A stretch of DNA of 38,187 bases from assembly GCA_017937385.1 (NCBI GenBank), contig JAGBDR010000002.1, positions 1-38,187 of the forward strand. The letters run 5' to 3'. The position numbers and the translations under genes are program-made. Below are positions 23,278 through 32,214 of the stretch, piece by piece. Within the stretch, counting starts at the first letter, position 1, and the number at the start of each line of letters is the position of its first letter. The DNA comes from Parabacteroides sp. (lineage in GTDB: Bacteria > Bacteroidota > Bacteroidia > Bacteroidales > Tannerellaceae). Below the pieces are notes generated by a model. It made no database searches, had not been told where the DNA came from, and saw only the letters and a program-made list of their open reading frames with translations.

Positions 23278-25434
23278 TCAATCTTCTGCCTGAGTTGCCT
23301 CGTAAGCTTTCAGCAACTTTTCCTGAACATCCGACGGAACCAGTTCATAGCTGGAGAACTTCATCGTAAAGGAAGCACGTCCGCCCGTGATGGAACTCAA
23401 AGAGGTCGAATACGAAGACATCTCTTTCAATGGCACTTTCGCCAACAGCTTCTCGTAGCCTTTCTCGCTATTCATACCCATGATGATGGCACGGCGTCCC
23501 TGCAAGTCGCTCATCACGTCGCCCAGATAATCGGCCGGAACCGAAACCTCCACATCATACACCGGTTCCAAAATCTTAGGACCAGCTTCTTTAAAGGCGG
23601 TACTGAAAGCATTACGGCCTGCCAGCATAAATGAGATTTCATTGCTGTCTACCGGGTGCATCTTTCCGTCATAAACAATGATACGCACGTCGCGGGCATA
23701 CGAACCCGTCAACGGTCCCTGTTCCATGCGGGCCATAATACCTTTCAGGATAGCCGGGAGGAAACGGGCATCGATGGCCCCGCCTACGATACTATTGATA
23801 AATACCAGCTTTCCACCCCAGTCCAAATCGACCGTCTGCGTATCCCGCACGCTGATCTTATATTCTTGTCCGCCAAAACGGTATGTATCCGGAGCCGGCA
23901 TACCTTCGTAGTACGGTTCGATAATCAGATGAACTTCGCCGAACTGCCCTGCGCCACCGGATTGTTTCTTATGACGGTAGTCGGCACGCGCCGCTTTCGT
24001 GATTGTTTCCCGATAGGGAATCTTCGGCTCATAGAACTCGATCGGCAATTTATCGTTGTTCTCGATCCGCCATTTCAATGTGCGGAGATGGAATTCTCCC
24101 TGGCCGGAAACGATTGTCTGTTTCAACTCTTTGGATTGCTCGATTACCCAAGTCGGATCTTCCTCGCGCATACGCATCAGGATTTCCATCATCTTTTCAG
24201 CGTCTGCCTCATTGACCGGTTTCACGGCACGGCGATATTTCGGGTCCGGATATTTGATAAAATCAAAACGATAATCGCATCCCTTGCCGTTCAACGTATT
24301 GCCCCGGCGAACGTCTTTCAGCTTGACAGTAGCCCCGATGTCACCGGCAACCATCTCAGTCACGGCGTTACGGGTTTGTCCGGCAACAGAGAACAACTGG
24401 GCGATACGCTCTTTCGAACCGCGATCGGCATTCAGCAAATCGTCTCCTTCCTTTACCTTACCTGATATCACTTTAAAATAGGAAACCTGGCCGATATGCG
24501 GTTCCACGGTTGTCTTGAAGAAGAACAAGCTGGTCGGCCCGTTAGCGTCGGGAGTCACTTCCACGCTTTCTGTCGTCACCGGACGCGGCATCTTATCCGT
24601 ACAAGGAACCACATTGCCCAAGAATTCAAGCGTACGGCGCACGCACATATCCCGGCCTGCACATACACAGAAGACCGGGAACATTCCCCGGATAACCAGA
24701 CCGGCACGGATACCGGCACGCATATCGTCTTCACTCAACGTACCTTCCTCAAAGAATTTTTCCATCAGCATATCGTCGTGTTCGGCAGCCGATTCGACCA
24801 AAGCTTTGTGAAGCTCCATCGCCTTGTCCATTTCTTCCTCCGGAATCTCCAACACATCGGGAACGCCCCCTTCCGGCTTCCAACGGTACATTTTCATCTT
24901 CAACACATCGACAACCGCATTGAAAGACGAACCGGTAGAGACCGGATACTGGATCGGAACAATCTTGCTTCCCCACTGGTCGCGCAGCTGGGCAATCGTC
25001 CCGTCATAATCCGCTTTGTCGTTGTCCAGTTGGTTCACAACGAAGATAACCGGCTTGTGGAATTGTTCTGTATACCGGAACTGGTTGATCGTACCGACTT
25101 CCACGCCATATTGCGCATTCAATACCATCAAGGCGGTATCTGTCACGTTCAATGCCGAAACTGCCCCCCCGATAAAATCGTCAGAGCCCGGACAATCGAT
25201 GAAATTCAATTTCCGATCCTGCCATTCCACACTGAAGACGGTCGAGAAAACCGAGTAACCATACTCCTTCTCAACCGGGAAATAATCGCTCACCGTATTT
25301 CCGGATTCTACACTTCCACGACGTTTTATAACTCCACCCTCGTAGAGCATGGCTTCCGCGAGAGTGGTTTTTCCAGCACCTGAACTTCCCAAGATAGAGA
25401 TGTTCTTAATTTCGTTTGTTTGGTATACTTTCAT
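23278..25434 (-). CDS. fusA2: EF-G paralogue (EF-G2 type) lacking the catalytic His
   Basis: A 718-residue translation factor of EF-G domain order. The P-loop is GSSGAGKTT (16-24). Switch II reads DCPGSDD with Ser84 where canonical EF-G has DTPGH, so the GTPase-activating His is missing. The switch I region EKEYGYSV replaces EKERGITI, and the G4 motif is NQLD (134-137), not NKMD. The remaining domains are intact (VHLIIEPYYEGMPAPDTYRF and SYSTSLSSITGGRASFTMKF). A Bacteroides EF-G2 that supports translation without GTP hydrolysis, under control of the regulator Cur, has been reported, and this looks like its orthologue (family knowledge). It starts at ATG 25434; a possible -7 box lies near 25504. 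Confidence 0.85.
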   Translation of the reverse strand: MKVYQTNEIKNISILGSSGAGKTTLAEAMLYEGGVIKRRGSVESGNTVSDYFPVEKEYGYSVFSTVFSVEWQDRKLNFIDCPGSDDFIGGAVSALNVTDTALMVLNAQYGVEVGTINQFRYTEQFHKPVIFVVNQLDNDKADYDGTIAQLRDQWGSKIVPIQYPVSTGSSFNAVVDVLKMKMYRWKPEGGVPDVLEIPEEEMDKAMELHKALVESAAEHDDMLMEKFFEEGTLSEDDMRAGIRAGLVIRGMFPVFCVCAGRDMCVRRTLEFLGNVVPCTDKMPRPVTTESVEVTPDANGPTSLFFFKTTVEPHIGQVSYFKVISGKVKEGDDLLNADRGSKERIAQLFSVAGQTRNAVTEMVAGDIGATVKLKDVRRGNTLNGKGCDYRFDFIKYPDPKYRRAVKPVNEADAEKMMEILMRMREEDPTWVIEQSKELKQTIVSGQGEFHLRTLKWRIENNDKLPIEFYEPKIPYRETITKAARADYRHKKQSGGAGQFGEVHLIIEPYYEGMPAPDTYRFGGQEYKISVRDTQTVDLDWGGKLVFINSIVGGAIDARFLPAILKGIMARMEQGPLTGSYARDVRIIVYDGKMHPVDSNEISFMLAGRNAFSTAFKEAGPKILEPVYDVEVSVPADYLGDVMSDLQGRRAIIMGMNSEKGYEKLLAKVPLKEMSSYSTSLSSITGGRASFTMKFSSYELVPSDVQEKLLKAYEATQAED

Positions 25435-25618
25435 GATATCAAGGTATTAATTTGTGTTTAACAATAAGATTGCCCCGCAAACCCTTTTCATTCACGGGAC
25501 CGCAAAATAAAGATTATGAAGGAGAAAAACAATTTTAGCCGTAGTGTTTGAGAACTATGTTCTTTAACAGTTTGCAGATAAAGAGCGGAAAGAAAGAGAG
25601 ATAGAGGCAAAAAGTTGC

Positions 25619-25626
25619 TATCTTTG
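25619..25626 (+). promoter_or_regulatory. Promoter -7 box for hemW
   Basis: TATCTTTG; predicted start near 25633, which favours the GTG at 25649 as the start codon. Confidence 0.5.
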
Positions 25627-25648
25627 TTTCATTAAATTGTTGAACAGA

Positions 25649-26776
25649 GTGGCAGGTTTATATATCCACATTCCTTTTTGCACCAAACGGTGCCTATACT
25701 GCGACTTCTTTTCCAATACGGATATGAAGTTCAAAGAACCGTATGTCAAAGCCGTGATCCGGGAGATGGAACTACGGCAGGAGTATATACAGGGAGAACC
25801 TCTTGAGACCATTTATTTCGGAGGCGGCACCCCCTCCCAACTTCAACGGCCGGACTTCGAACGGATCTTCGAAGCGGCGGACCGCCTGTTCGGTATACGC
25901 TCGTGCAAGGAAATCACCTTGGAAGCCAATCCGGACGACATGACACCGGAATATATGGCTTCCCTTCGCGACCTGCCTTTCAACCGCATCAGCATGGGCG
26001 TGCAAAGCTTCCAAGAAAAGGATCTCCGTTTCCTGAACCGGCGCCACGACCGCGAACAGGCGTTGCGTGCAGTCGGGCTTTGCAAAGAAAATGGCATTCC
26101 CAACATCAGCATCGACCTGATATACGGACTGCCCGGACAGACGTTGGAAGAGTGGCAAGAGAATCTGGATGAAGCGATCCGTCTGGATATTCCCCATATC
26201 TCAGCCTACCATTTAATATATGAAGAGGGGACCGCCCTGTACAGGTTGTTGGAAGCCGGGAAAGTGACGCCCGTAGACGAAGAGTTGAGCGTCACCCTTT
26301 TCTCTACCTTAATTCATAAGCTCTCCGAAGCCGGATACCTCCACTACGAGATTTCCAATTTTGCCCGTCCCGGCTACCTCTCCCGGCACAACAGCTCCTA
26401 CTGGACCGGCAAGCGCTATATCGGCATCGGCCCCTCCGCCCATTCCTACAACGGGGAGAGCCGGCAGTGGAACATCTCATCCCTCCCCCGCTACCTGCAA
26501 GGGATCGAGACCGGTACGCCCGATACAGAGAGAGAAGAGTTGGATATCCACACGAAATACAACGACTTTATCATCACCGGGCTACGCACCATGTGGGGAA
26601 TCCGGATCGCAGACATCCGGGAACAATTCGGGGAAGAAAAGCAAGCCTACCTCGAACGACAGGCGGCCACTTATTTGCGCCAAGGGTTACTAATCCGCCA
26701 AGACGGCACCTTGGCCCTTTCGGAAAAAGGCATTTTCATCTCCGACGGTATCATGAGCGACCTTTTATGGGTTTGA
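25649..26776 (+). CDS. hemW: Radical SAM heme chaperone HemW
   Basis: A 375-residue radical SAM protein that passes heme to respiratory enzymes; it was long annotated as a coproporphyrinogen oxidase (HemN-like). The [4Fe-4S] motif CTKRCLYC (Cys11, 15, 18) sits in GLYIHIPFCTKRCLYCDFFS. It is followed by TIYFGGGTPSQL, ISMGVQSFQEKDLRFLNRRH and the DLIYGLPGQTLEEW stretch. GTG 25649 gives the usual HemW start (VAGLYIHIPFC), fits the promoter, and is preferred to the TTG codons at 25637 and 25640. The C-terminal HemW domain (HTKYNDFIITGLRTMWGI) is present. It diverges from the EF-G paralogue gene. Confidence 0.9.
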   Translation: MAGLYIHIPFCTKRCLYCDFFSNTDMKFKEPYVKAVIREMELRQEYIQGEPLETIYFGGGTPSQLQRPDFERIFEAADRLFGIRSCKEITLEANPDDMTPEYMASLRDLPFNRISMGVQSFQEKDLRFLNRRHDREQALRAVGLCKENGIPNISIDLIYGLPGQTLEEWQENLDEAIRLDIPHISAYHLIYEEGTALYRLLEAGKVTPVDEELSVTLFSTLIHKLSEAGYLHYEISNFARPGYLSRHNSSYWTGKRYIGIGPSAHSYNGESRQWNISSLPRYLQGIETGTPDTEREELDIHTKYNDFIITGLRTMWGIRIADIREQFGEEKQAYLERQAATYLRQGLLIRQDGTLALSEKGIFISDGIMSDLLWV

Positions 26777-26920
26777 AAGCCCGGTTACGGTGCGTTGACA
26801 AAGCCTTTAAATTACACCAAACCGCCTGTTTTCACAACGAACCAAGGGATTCTCCGTACATTTTCTGCACATTTTCATTATTTTTGAGAACAAAATGCAC
26901 CAACATATTAAACTATTCTC

Positions 26921-26928
26921 TATATTTG
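26921..26928 (+). promoter_or_regulatory. Promoter -7 box for the Zeta-like kinase operon
   Basis: TATATTTG; predicted start near 26935, only ~16 nt before GTG 26951. Confidence 0.5.
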
Positions 26929-26950
26929 CCCCATCAAAAGACAGTAAGTA

Positions 26951-27526
26951 GTGCCATATTTATACATAATATCAGGATGCAACGGAGCAGGAAAGACGAC
27001 CGCTTCCTTCACAATTCTTCCGGAAATGCTGAAGTGTAAGGAGTTCGTTAATTCCGACGAGATTGCCAAGGGGCTTTCCCCTTTTAATTCAGATAGTATC
27101 GCGGTAGCTGTTGAAGCCAGTCGTATTATGTATAAACGCATCAAAGAACTGATCGCTTCAGGCGAGACGTTTGCCATGGAAACTACACTGGCTACCCGTT
27201 CAGGAGCTAAACTGATCCGGGAAGCACAAAGGGAAGGGTATTACGTGACATTGTTGTATTTCTGGCTGAACACGCCGGATCTGGCAGTGGAGCGAGTGAA
27301 AATGAGAGTGGCCGCCGGAGGGCACAACATTCCGGAGAATACGATCCGCCGTCGTTACGAAGCGGGTATTCACAATCTCTTTGAACTATATATCCCCATT
27401 TGTGACTATTGGATGATTGCAGACAACTCCATGTCGCCGATGGAAGTAATTGCCAAAGGTTTCAGGAGTGATAGAAAAGAGATATATAATTCGGATATTT
27501 ATACAAAACTCGAACATCATGAGTGA
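26951..27526 (+). CDS. Zeta-toxin-like P-loop kinase
   Basis: A 191-residue P-loop protein. Walker A is SGCNGAGKTTASF (8-20). The residues FVNSDEIAKGLSP match the substrate-Asp segment of Zeta/PezT kinases, and GETFAMETTLATRSGAKLIR and VKMRVAAGGHNIPENTIRRR match the later Zeta pattern. Zeta toxins phosphorylate UDP-N-acetylglucosamine and block wall synthesis. Chromosomal relatives of this short type may have other kinase roles. The start is GTG 26951. It overlaps the next small gene by 8 bp, so a two-gene unit is likely. No epsilon-type antitoxin is seen. The toxic role is not shown. Confidence 0.8.
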   Translation: MPYLYIISGCNGAGKTTASFTILPEMLKCKEFVNSDEIAKGLSPFNSDSIAVAVEASRIMYKRIKELIASGETFAMETTLATRSGAKLIREAQREGYYVTLLYFWLNTPDLAVERVKMRVAAGGHNIPENTIRRRYEAGIHNLFELYIPICDYWMIADNSMSPMEVIAKGFRSDRKEIYNSDIYTKLEHHE

Positions 27527-27689
27527 ACAAGAAGTTAGAGAATTTGAAGAGAATATAGTTAAAGGTGCCAATATCGCTTTCCAGCGATTAGTAAACCAGA
27601 AAAAGAAAGAAGACGGCGAATTAGTCTTCTCGCGTAATGGATATATCTTCCGCGTAAAAGCTGCAGATTTAGAAAAAGGGCTATTTTAA
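27519..27689 (+). CDS. 56-aa partner of the Zeta-like kinase
   Basis: It starts at ATG 27519 inside the last codons of the kinase gene (8-bp overlap), a sign of coupled translation. An earlier in-frame start at 27450 would lie deep in the kinase gene. The sequence begins MSEQEVREFEENIVKGANIA and includes LVFSRNGYIFRVKAADLE: a helix followed by a beta hairpin, with no signal peptide. It could be a small regulator or antitoxin for the kinase; it does not resemble epsilon or PezA. A bidirectional terminator follows. Confidence 0.7.
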   Translation: MSEQEVREFEENIVKGANIAFQRLVNQKKKEDGELVFSRNGYIFRVKAADLEKGLF

Positions 27690-27707
27690 CTATCCCATTG
27701 CATATAC

Positions 27708-27742
27708 AAAAAGGCTGATGAATCAGATTCATCGGCCTTTTT
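27708..27742. terminator. Bidirectional rho-independent terminator
   Basis: AAAAAGGCTGATGAAT pairs with ATTCATCGGCCTTTTT (one G-T pair) around CAG. T runs are present on both strands, so it ends the kinase operon on + and the CobD-like operon on -. Confidence 0.88.
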
Positions 27743-27818
27743 GGTTTCCGGATATCCCATCCGCAATCGAATGGCTTCATTTCATAGTCGGAGGTCAATG
27801 GGATCAGTTTCATACGCG

Positions 27819-27923
27819 TTACATTGTGACATTATACTTCTTGATAAACTCTTGATGCCGCCTTTCCACCTCTTCCCAGTTTTTCCGACGTTGTTCTTCA
27901 CTCATGTTTTCGACCTCTTCCAT
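27819..27923 (-). CDS. 34-aa helical small protein coupled to the CobD-like gene
   Basis: ATG at 27923 shares its A with the stop of the upstream aminotransferase (TGATG), a classic coupling junction. It encodes MEEVENMSEEQRRKNWEEVE, then RRHQEFIKKYNVTM: a highly charged single helix that is not what random DNA usually gives. Its function is unknown. It could also be a decayed C-terminal remnant. Confidence 0.45.
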   Translation of the reverse strand: MEEVENMSEEQRRKNWEEVERRHQEFIKKYNVTM

Positions 27924-28972
27924 CAGCCGTTCGAAGCGGCGGGCTGATTTTCCGTAAAGAATTCCCGTATCGCGTCGACAAGCACCTGGTTTTCGGAGGC
28001 AGTCTGGGCGGATATCCGGATGTAGGTTTCGTCCAGGCTGCGGAAATTGGAAGCGTCGCGGATCAACAGGCCGTGACGCTTCCACAGATCGTGTTTCAAT
28101 GCGGCGGCAGTTCCCCTTTTCAGGCGGGCCAGGAAGAAAGTCACGGATGTCGGAAACGCTTCCAGGTCGCCCAACTCATTCAGCCGGCCGATCAGGCAAG
28201 CCGTCTCGCGTTGCCATTCACGGAGGGGCAGGATGTATTGCTCCGGATGCGTCAGGACGTATTTGCCGGCCTCCACGGCGATTGCGTTGACCGACCAGGG
28301 GATGAGATAGCGGTTGATCTGCCCGACCTTTTCCGGAGAGGCGATCAGATAGCCGATGCGGAGCCCCGGTATATTATGCGCTTTCGAGATCGATTGGATC
28401 AGAATCAGATTGGGATGCCGGTGGATGTCCGAGGGTTCCAACAGCCTTTCCGTCGTGAAAGCGACATACGCCTGGTCGATGATGAAGACCGTCTGCCGGT
28501 TCGCCTCGATCAGCGACAAGAGTTCCGCCCGAGGGATCAGCCTGCCGTCCGGGTTGTTAGGGTTACAGATCCAACAGAAGTCCTGCCCCTCCAGCGAAAG
28601 CGAAGAGAGGTCGCACGTGGTCGGAAAGAAGCGAAGGGTATGCCCATGCAGGCGGCACGCATCTTCATACTCGGCAAAAGAGGGGACGGCAATGGCCGAC
28701 CTCGCCCCTTTCCAGGTCTGCGCCAAGAGATAGAAAGCGGTGATGGAGCCGTTCGTAACGACGATATTTTCTTCCCCTACCCCATGACACCGGGCGAGTA
28801 GCCGTTTCAGGGAGGAGGCGTCAGGTTCCGGATAGCGCGTCAGTTCGTAAAACTGCCTATGCAGATGTTCCCTGAGCGTGCGGAGATCGGCTCCGTGCCA
28901 AACGTTGGAACTGAAATTTATCTTTACCGCTTTCTGCGAGTTGTAATGGTCGTCACCGTGTCCGAAAAGCAT
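27923..28972 (-). CDS. CobD-like threonine-phosphate decarboxylase / aminotransferase
   Basis: A fold-type I PLP enzyme of 349 residues. VTNGSITAFYLLAQTWKG is the cofactor-binding region, CNPNNPDGRLIP the substrate loop, FIIDQAYVAF the PLP Asp strand, and SISKAHNIPGLRIGYLIASP carries the PLP Lys (K197). The order and size fit CobD, which makes (R)-1-amino-2-propanol phosphate for the cobalamin side chain. Histidinol-phosphate aminotransferase is the close alternative, since HisC shares these motifs, so the substrate is uncertain. No other cobalamin genes lie in view on either side. It is followed by a coupled 34-residue ORF and a bidirectional terminator. Confidence 0.75.
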   Translation of the reverse strand: MLFGHGDDHYNSQKAVKINFSSNVWHGADLRTLREHLHRQFYELTRYPEPDASSLKRLLARCHGVGEENIVVTNGSITAFYLLAQTWKGARSAIAVPSFAEYEDACRLHGHTLRFFPTTCDLSSLSLEGQDFCWICNPNNPDGRLIPRAELLSLIEANRQTVFIIDQAYVAFTTERLLEPSDIHRHPNLILIQSISKAHNIPGLRIGYLIASPEKVGQINRYLIPWSVNAIAVEAGKYVLTHPEQYILPLREWQRETACLIGRLNELGDLEAFPTSVTFFLARLKRGTAAALKHDLWKRHGLLIRDASNFRSLDETYIRISAQTASENQVLVDAIREFFTENQPAASNG

Positions 28973-28980
28973 GAGGGAGA

Positions 28981-29037
28981 TTTATGATTTTTGATTTATG
29001 ATTTATGAATGAATTGTCAATTCTCAATTGTCAATTG
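28981..29037. repeat. TGATTTA and AATTGTC tracts at the GH3 gene end
   Basis: Tandem TTTATGATTT-type copies at 28981-29008 are followed by AATTGTC copies at 29012-29037. The second tract reaches into the GH3 gene and provides its last codons (ATT GAC AAT TGA). Confidence 0.85.
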
Positions 29038-32008
29038 CTTTATAGATTGCGTCCTGTATGCGGGAGCGGATGTCCAGTGCGCTCAGCTTGCTGTTGGCGC
29101 GGGTGGGGTTCACTCGGTTGGACAGGAAGATGTAGAGCAAGTCGTTATCCGGGTCCACCCAGAAACAGGTGCCGGTAAATCCGGTGTGGCCATAGACGGA
29201 GGCGGGAGCCAGATTGCCGCAGGGAGAGGACTTGCCTCCGCCGGGAGCCGGCTTGTCGAAGCCTAAGCCGCGGCGACAGGTCGGACTCTTGCTTTGGGTG
29301 AAGAGGCGGCTGGTTTCTGGTGACAAATAGTCTTCGCCGCCATAGCGGCCTTGGTTCAGATAGAGTTGCAGCACTTTCGCCAGGTCGCCTGCATTGGAGA
29401 AAAGTCCGGCATTGCCCGAAACGCCACCTTGGAATGCCGCCGCCTCATCGTGTACATACCCACGCAGCAACTGGCGGCGGATGAAACCGTCGTACTCGGT
29501 CGGGACCACCTGCATCGTGTCGAGAATGTGCAGCGGGTTATAGCCCGTACGCCAGGCTCCCAGCCGGCTGAAGAATGTGTCATGCAACAGGCGGTCCATC
29601 GGCTGCCGCATCTGCCTTTCGACCATCATCTTCAACAGGATAAAGTTGATGCAGCTATATTTGTACTTGCCGCGCACACCGAGGCGCGAGTCTTTGATTT
29701 CCCGGATAATGGTATCTTTGAAAGAGTCGTGTAGATACAGATCGCGGGCCACTTCGGTCGTAAAGCCGGGCTTCTTCTTGTCCGACACCAATCCGGGAAG
29801 AAAGGTGAAGTCGTTGCGCACGTAGGTCTTGGCGTCGAAGCGGACCGGATGCGCCGGATTCTTCACATTGCTGTACAGGCTGCCTTTGTAGCTCTCCTTG
29901 TCGATCGCTTTCAGATAGAAGTTGATCGTCGGTGTCAGGCCGGACTGATGGTACAGGAGTTCTTTAACGGTCAGGTTCTTCTTGTCCGAGTCTTTCAGTT
30001 CGGGGATAAAATCGGAGATCTTGTTGTTCAGCGTGAACTTCTTCTCGTCATAGGCTTTCATGACAGCGAGCAAGGTGCCTGCCGCCTTGGAGGAAGAGGC
30101 CAGGTCGTAGACCGAGTTTTCGTCGACCGCCTGTTTCCGGTCGTAGTCGAAATAGCCGAACGACCGGTCATAGACCACCATCCCCCCTTTGGCCACAAGC
30201 ACCTGGCAACCCGGATAGGCCTTCTGTTCCAACCCCTCTTCCACGATCGAGGCGATCACCTCCAAGCGTTCGGGATTCAGCCCCACCTCTTCCGGTGCGT
30301 GATAGCCGAGGCGGGTCTTTTCGGTAGCGATACCGGTCCCGGCCGGATAGAGGGACGGGATGGAAACCGGCAGCTTTCCTCTGACCGCAATGCCACCGAA
30401 GAGGGCTTGTGCGGCATATTGTTGGGCAAGGGGCGTACCCTCGTAGGCCATGACGACCGCCCGGGCTTTTTGGATGGACGACTGATAGGACTTGCAGAAA
30501 TAGGGCAAGGTAAAGAAAACATAGACCAGCTCTTTCTTGGCCGCCAACTCGCGCAGGGCGGGATGTTCCGGGATGCGGACCGTATGTACGCCGCAGATGA
30601 CGACATCGTATTTCTCCAATTTCTTATACACACCCTGCACCTGGTCTGCCGTCGCATTCCGGCCGATGCTGAAACAGGCAACCGAGTCGTAGCGCCCCAA
30701 CATCTTCTGGAACTCGTTCCCCGTCCCGTCGCCGATAGAGAGGGCGGCAATCTTTTTCTTATCGAGCTGTTTCAACGGGAGGAGTCCGCCCTCGTTCTTC
30801 AAAAGGGTGATTGCTTCCTCATTCAGCTTGGCGGCCAGCCAGGCGGCATGGGGCGAGTTCAGCCGTCCGGACAGCCCTTTCGTGTCGACCGGCCGGTAGT
30901 TGTCCAGCCCGACGATGTATTTGTATTGCAGAATCTTGATCACCTTCGCTTCTATCTCTTCCTGATTCAGGATGCCATCCGCCAGGGCCTCTTTCACGGC
31001 TGCGAAATCTTGGATCGGTGACGCCGGAGCCAACAGGATGTCATTGCCCGCCAACAGGGCCTTTACGGAGGGATTGTCGGACTTACCGGTTGTGGCACCT
31101 TTCATCGCCAGCGCGTCGGTAAAACACAGTCCCCGAAAGCCGAACTCCTTTTGCAACAGGTCGGTGACGACGGCACGCGACAGGGACACCGGCCGGTTGC
31201 GCGACTTGTCCAGTGCCGGCACAAACAGATGTCCGGTCATCACGCCGGCATAGCCGTCATAGATGTACCGTCTGAAGGGCAACAGCTCCACGCTGTCCAG
31301 GCGTGCCCGATCCTGATAGACGGCAGGCAGCGTGTAGTGGGAATCCTCGGACGTATCGCCATGTCCGGGGAAATGCTTGGCAACCGACAGAATCCCCTGC
31401 CCCTCCAGTCCGCGGGCATACGCCAGCCCCTTTTCGGCTACCGCCTGCGGGTCCTCGCCGAAAGAGCGGAGGCCGATCACCGGATTGTCGGTATTGCTGT
31501 TCACATCCAGATCGGGTGCGAAATTGATGTGGATGCCCATCTCCTTGCACTGCCGGGCGACCTCCTTGCCATATTCGGTTATCAGCTTGTTGTCTTCGAT
31601 CGCCCCCAACATCATGTTCTTCGGGAAACGGGTCGTACCGGAGAGGCGCATCGAGAGCCCCCACTCGCCGTCCAGCGACACGAGCATCGGGACCCGGGAG
31701 GCCTTTTGCAGGCGGTTCGTCACCTCGGCCTGCATGACCGGATCGCCTTTATGGAACAGGATACCGCCGATCTTTATCTCATTGACGTAGCGCATCAGGC
31801 GTTGCATATTGCGGGTGTCGGACTTCGGGTTGGCGATGACCATGAAGAGCTGCCCGAGCCGTTCGTCGCTGCTCATCGCGTCGAAGACGGAGTCCACCCA
31901 GTGGTTCATCTTCGCCTCATCTACGGCGCGATAGAGGTTCGGTGTCGTCTGTGCGACAACGGAAAGAGCGGTCATGCAACTGCACAAAAGGATATATATT
32001 TTCTTCAT
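29024..32008 (-). CDS. GH3 N-acetylhexosaminidase fused to a class C serine hydrolase
   Basis: A 994-residue secreted protein (signal MKKIYILLCSCMTALSVVAQ). The first half is GH3: KHFPGHGDTSEDSHYTLP (211-228) is the NagZ-type His/Asp loop, and Asp298 in FTDALAMKGAT matches the nucleophile. The second half is a beta-lactamase-fold serine hydrolase with the SxxK motif at 638-641 (LASSSKAAGTLL), YSCINFILL near the second motif, and GHTGFTGTCFWVDP as the HTG motif. This two-domain pairing is known in Bacteroidetes and probably trims peptidoglycan: beta-N-acetylglucosaminidase plus peptide- or ester-acting hydrolase. Whether the second domain is active is not certain. The stop lies inside the AATTGTC repeat. 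Confidence 0.88.
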   Translation of the reverse strand: MKKIYILLCSCMTALSVVAQTTPNLYRAVDEAKMNHWVDSVFDAMSSDERLGQLFMVIANPKSDTRNMQRLMRYVNEIKIGGILFHKGDPVMQAEVTNRLQKASRVPMLVSLDGEWGLSMRLSGTTRFPKNMMLGAIEDNKLITEYGKEVARQCKEMGIHINFAPDLDVNSNTDNPVIGLRSFGEDPQAVAEKGLAYARGLEGQGILSVAKHFPGHGDTSEDSHYTLPAVYQDRARLDSVELLPFRRYIYDGYAGVMTGHLFVPALDKSRNRPVSLSRAVVTDLLQKEFGFRGLCFTDALAMKGATTGKSDNPSVKALLAGNDILLAPASPIQDFAAVKEALADGILNQEEIEAKVIKILQYKYIVGLDNYRPVDTKGLSGRLNSPHAAWLAAKLNEEAITLLKNEGGLLPLKQLDKKKIAALSIGDGTGNEFQKMLGRYDSVACFSIGRNATADQVQGVYKKLEKYDVVICGVHTVRIPEHPALRELAAKKELVYVFFTLPYFCKSYQSSIQKARAVVMAYEGTPLAQQYAAQALFGGIAVRGKLPVSIPSLYPAGTGIATEKTRLGYHAPEEVGLNPERLEVIASIVEEGLEQKAYPGCQVLVAKGGMVVYDRSFGYFDYDRKQAVDENSVYDLASSSKAAGTLLAVMKAYDEKKFTLNNKISDFIPELKDSDKKNLTVKELLYHQSGLTPTINFYLKAIDKESYKGSLYSNVKNPAHPVRFDAKTYVRNDFTFLPGLVSDKKKPGFTTEVARDLYLHDSFKDTIIREIKDSRLGVRGKYKYSCINFILLKMMVERQMRQPMDRLLHDTFFSRLGAWRTGYNPLHILDTMQVVPTEYDGFIRRQLLRGYVHDEAAAFQGGVSGNAGLFSNAGDLAKVLQLYLNQGRYGGEDYLSPETSRLFTQSKSPTCRRGLGFDKPAPGGGKSSPCGNLAPASVYGHTGFTGTCFWVDPDNDLLYIFLSNRVNPTRANSKLSALDIRSRIQDAIYKAIDN

Positions 32009-32017
32009 TGAAAGACT

Positions 32018-32045
32018 TCTGATTTATGATTTTTGATTTATGATT
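32018..32045. repeat. TGATTTATGAT tract at the GH3 gene start
   Basis: GATTTATGATTTTTGATTTA, then TGAT, repeated next to the GH3 start codon. Same family as 28981-29008 and 34063-34093. Confidence 0.8.
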
Positions 32046-32072
32046 CGGGATTTGCGGATCATAAAACCCGAA

Positions 32073-32080
32073 CAAAAGTA
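32073..32080 (-). promoter_or_regulatory. Promoter -7 box for the GH3 gene
   Basis: TACTTTTG on the minus strand, 65 bp before the start. A TTTG lies 15 bp upstream, not 19. Confidence 0.4.
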
Positions 32081-32214
32081 CGCAAATTACCCCGACAAAC
32101 GTAACCTTCGAAGCATTTCCCCTACATTTTATGTATATTTTCCCTCTTCCCTATGCAGCAATCCCGACCGAAACAACATCTTATCTATATGTAACATTCA
32201 AAAACTAAAACATC

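Noticed and set aside
24496-25383. 295-codon plus-strand ORF antisense to the EF-G paralogue
   Set aside because: The translated sequence has no domain, and the opposite strand encodes clear EF-G motifs.
29849-31021. 390-codon plus-strand ORF antisense to the GH3 fusion
   Set aside because: It is a mirror of strong GH3 and serine-hydrolase coding on the other strand.
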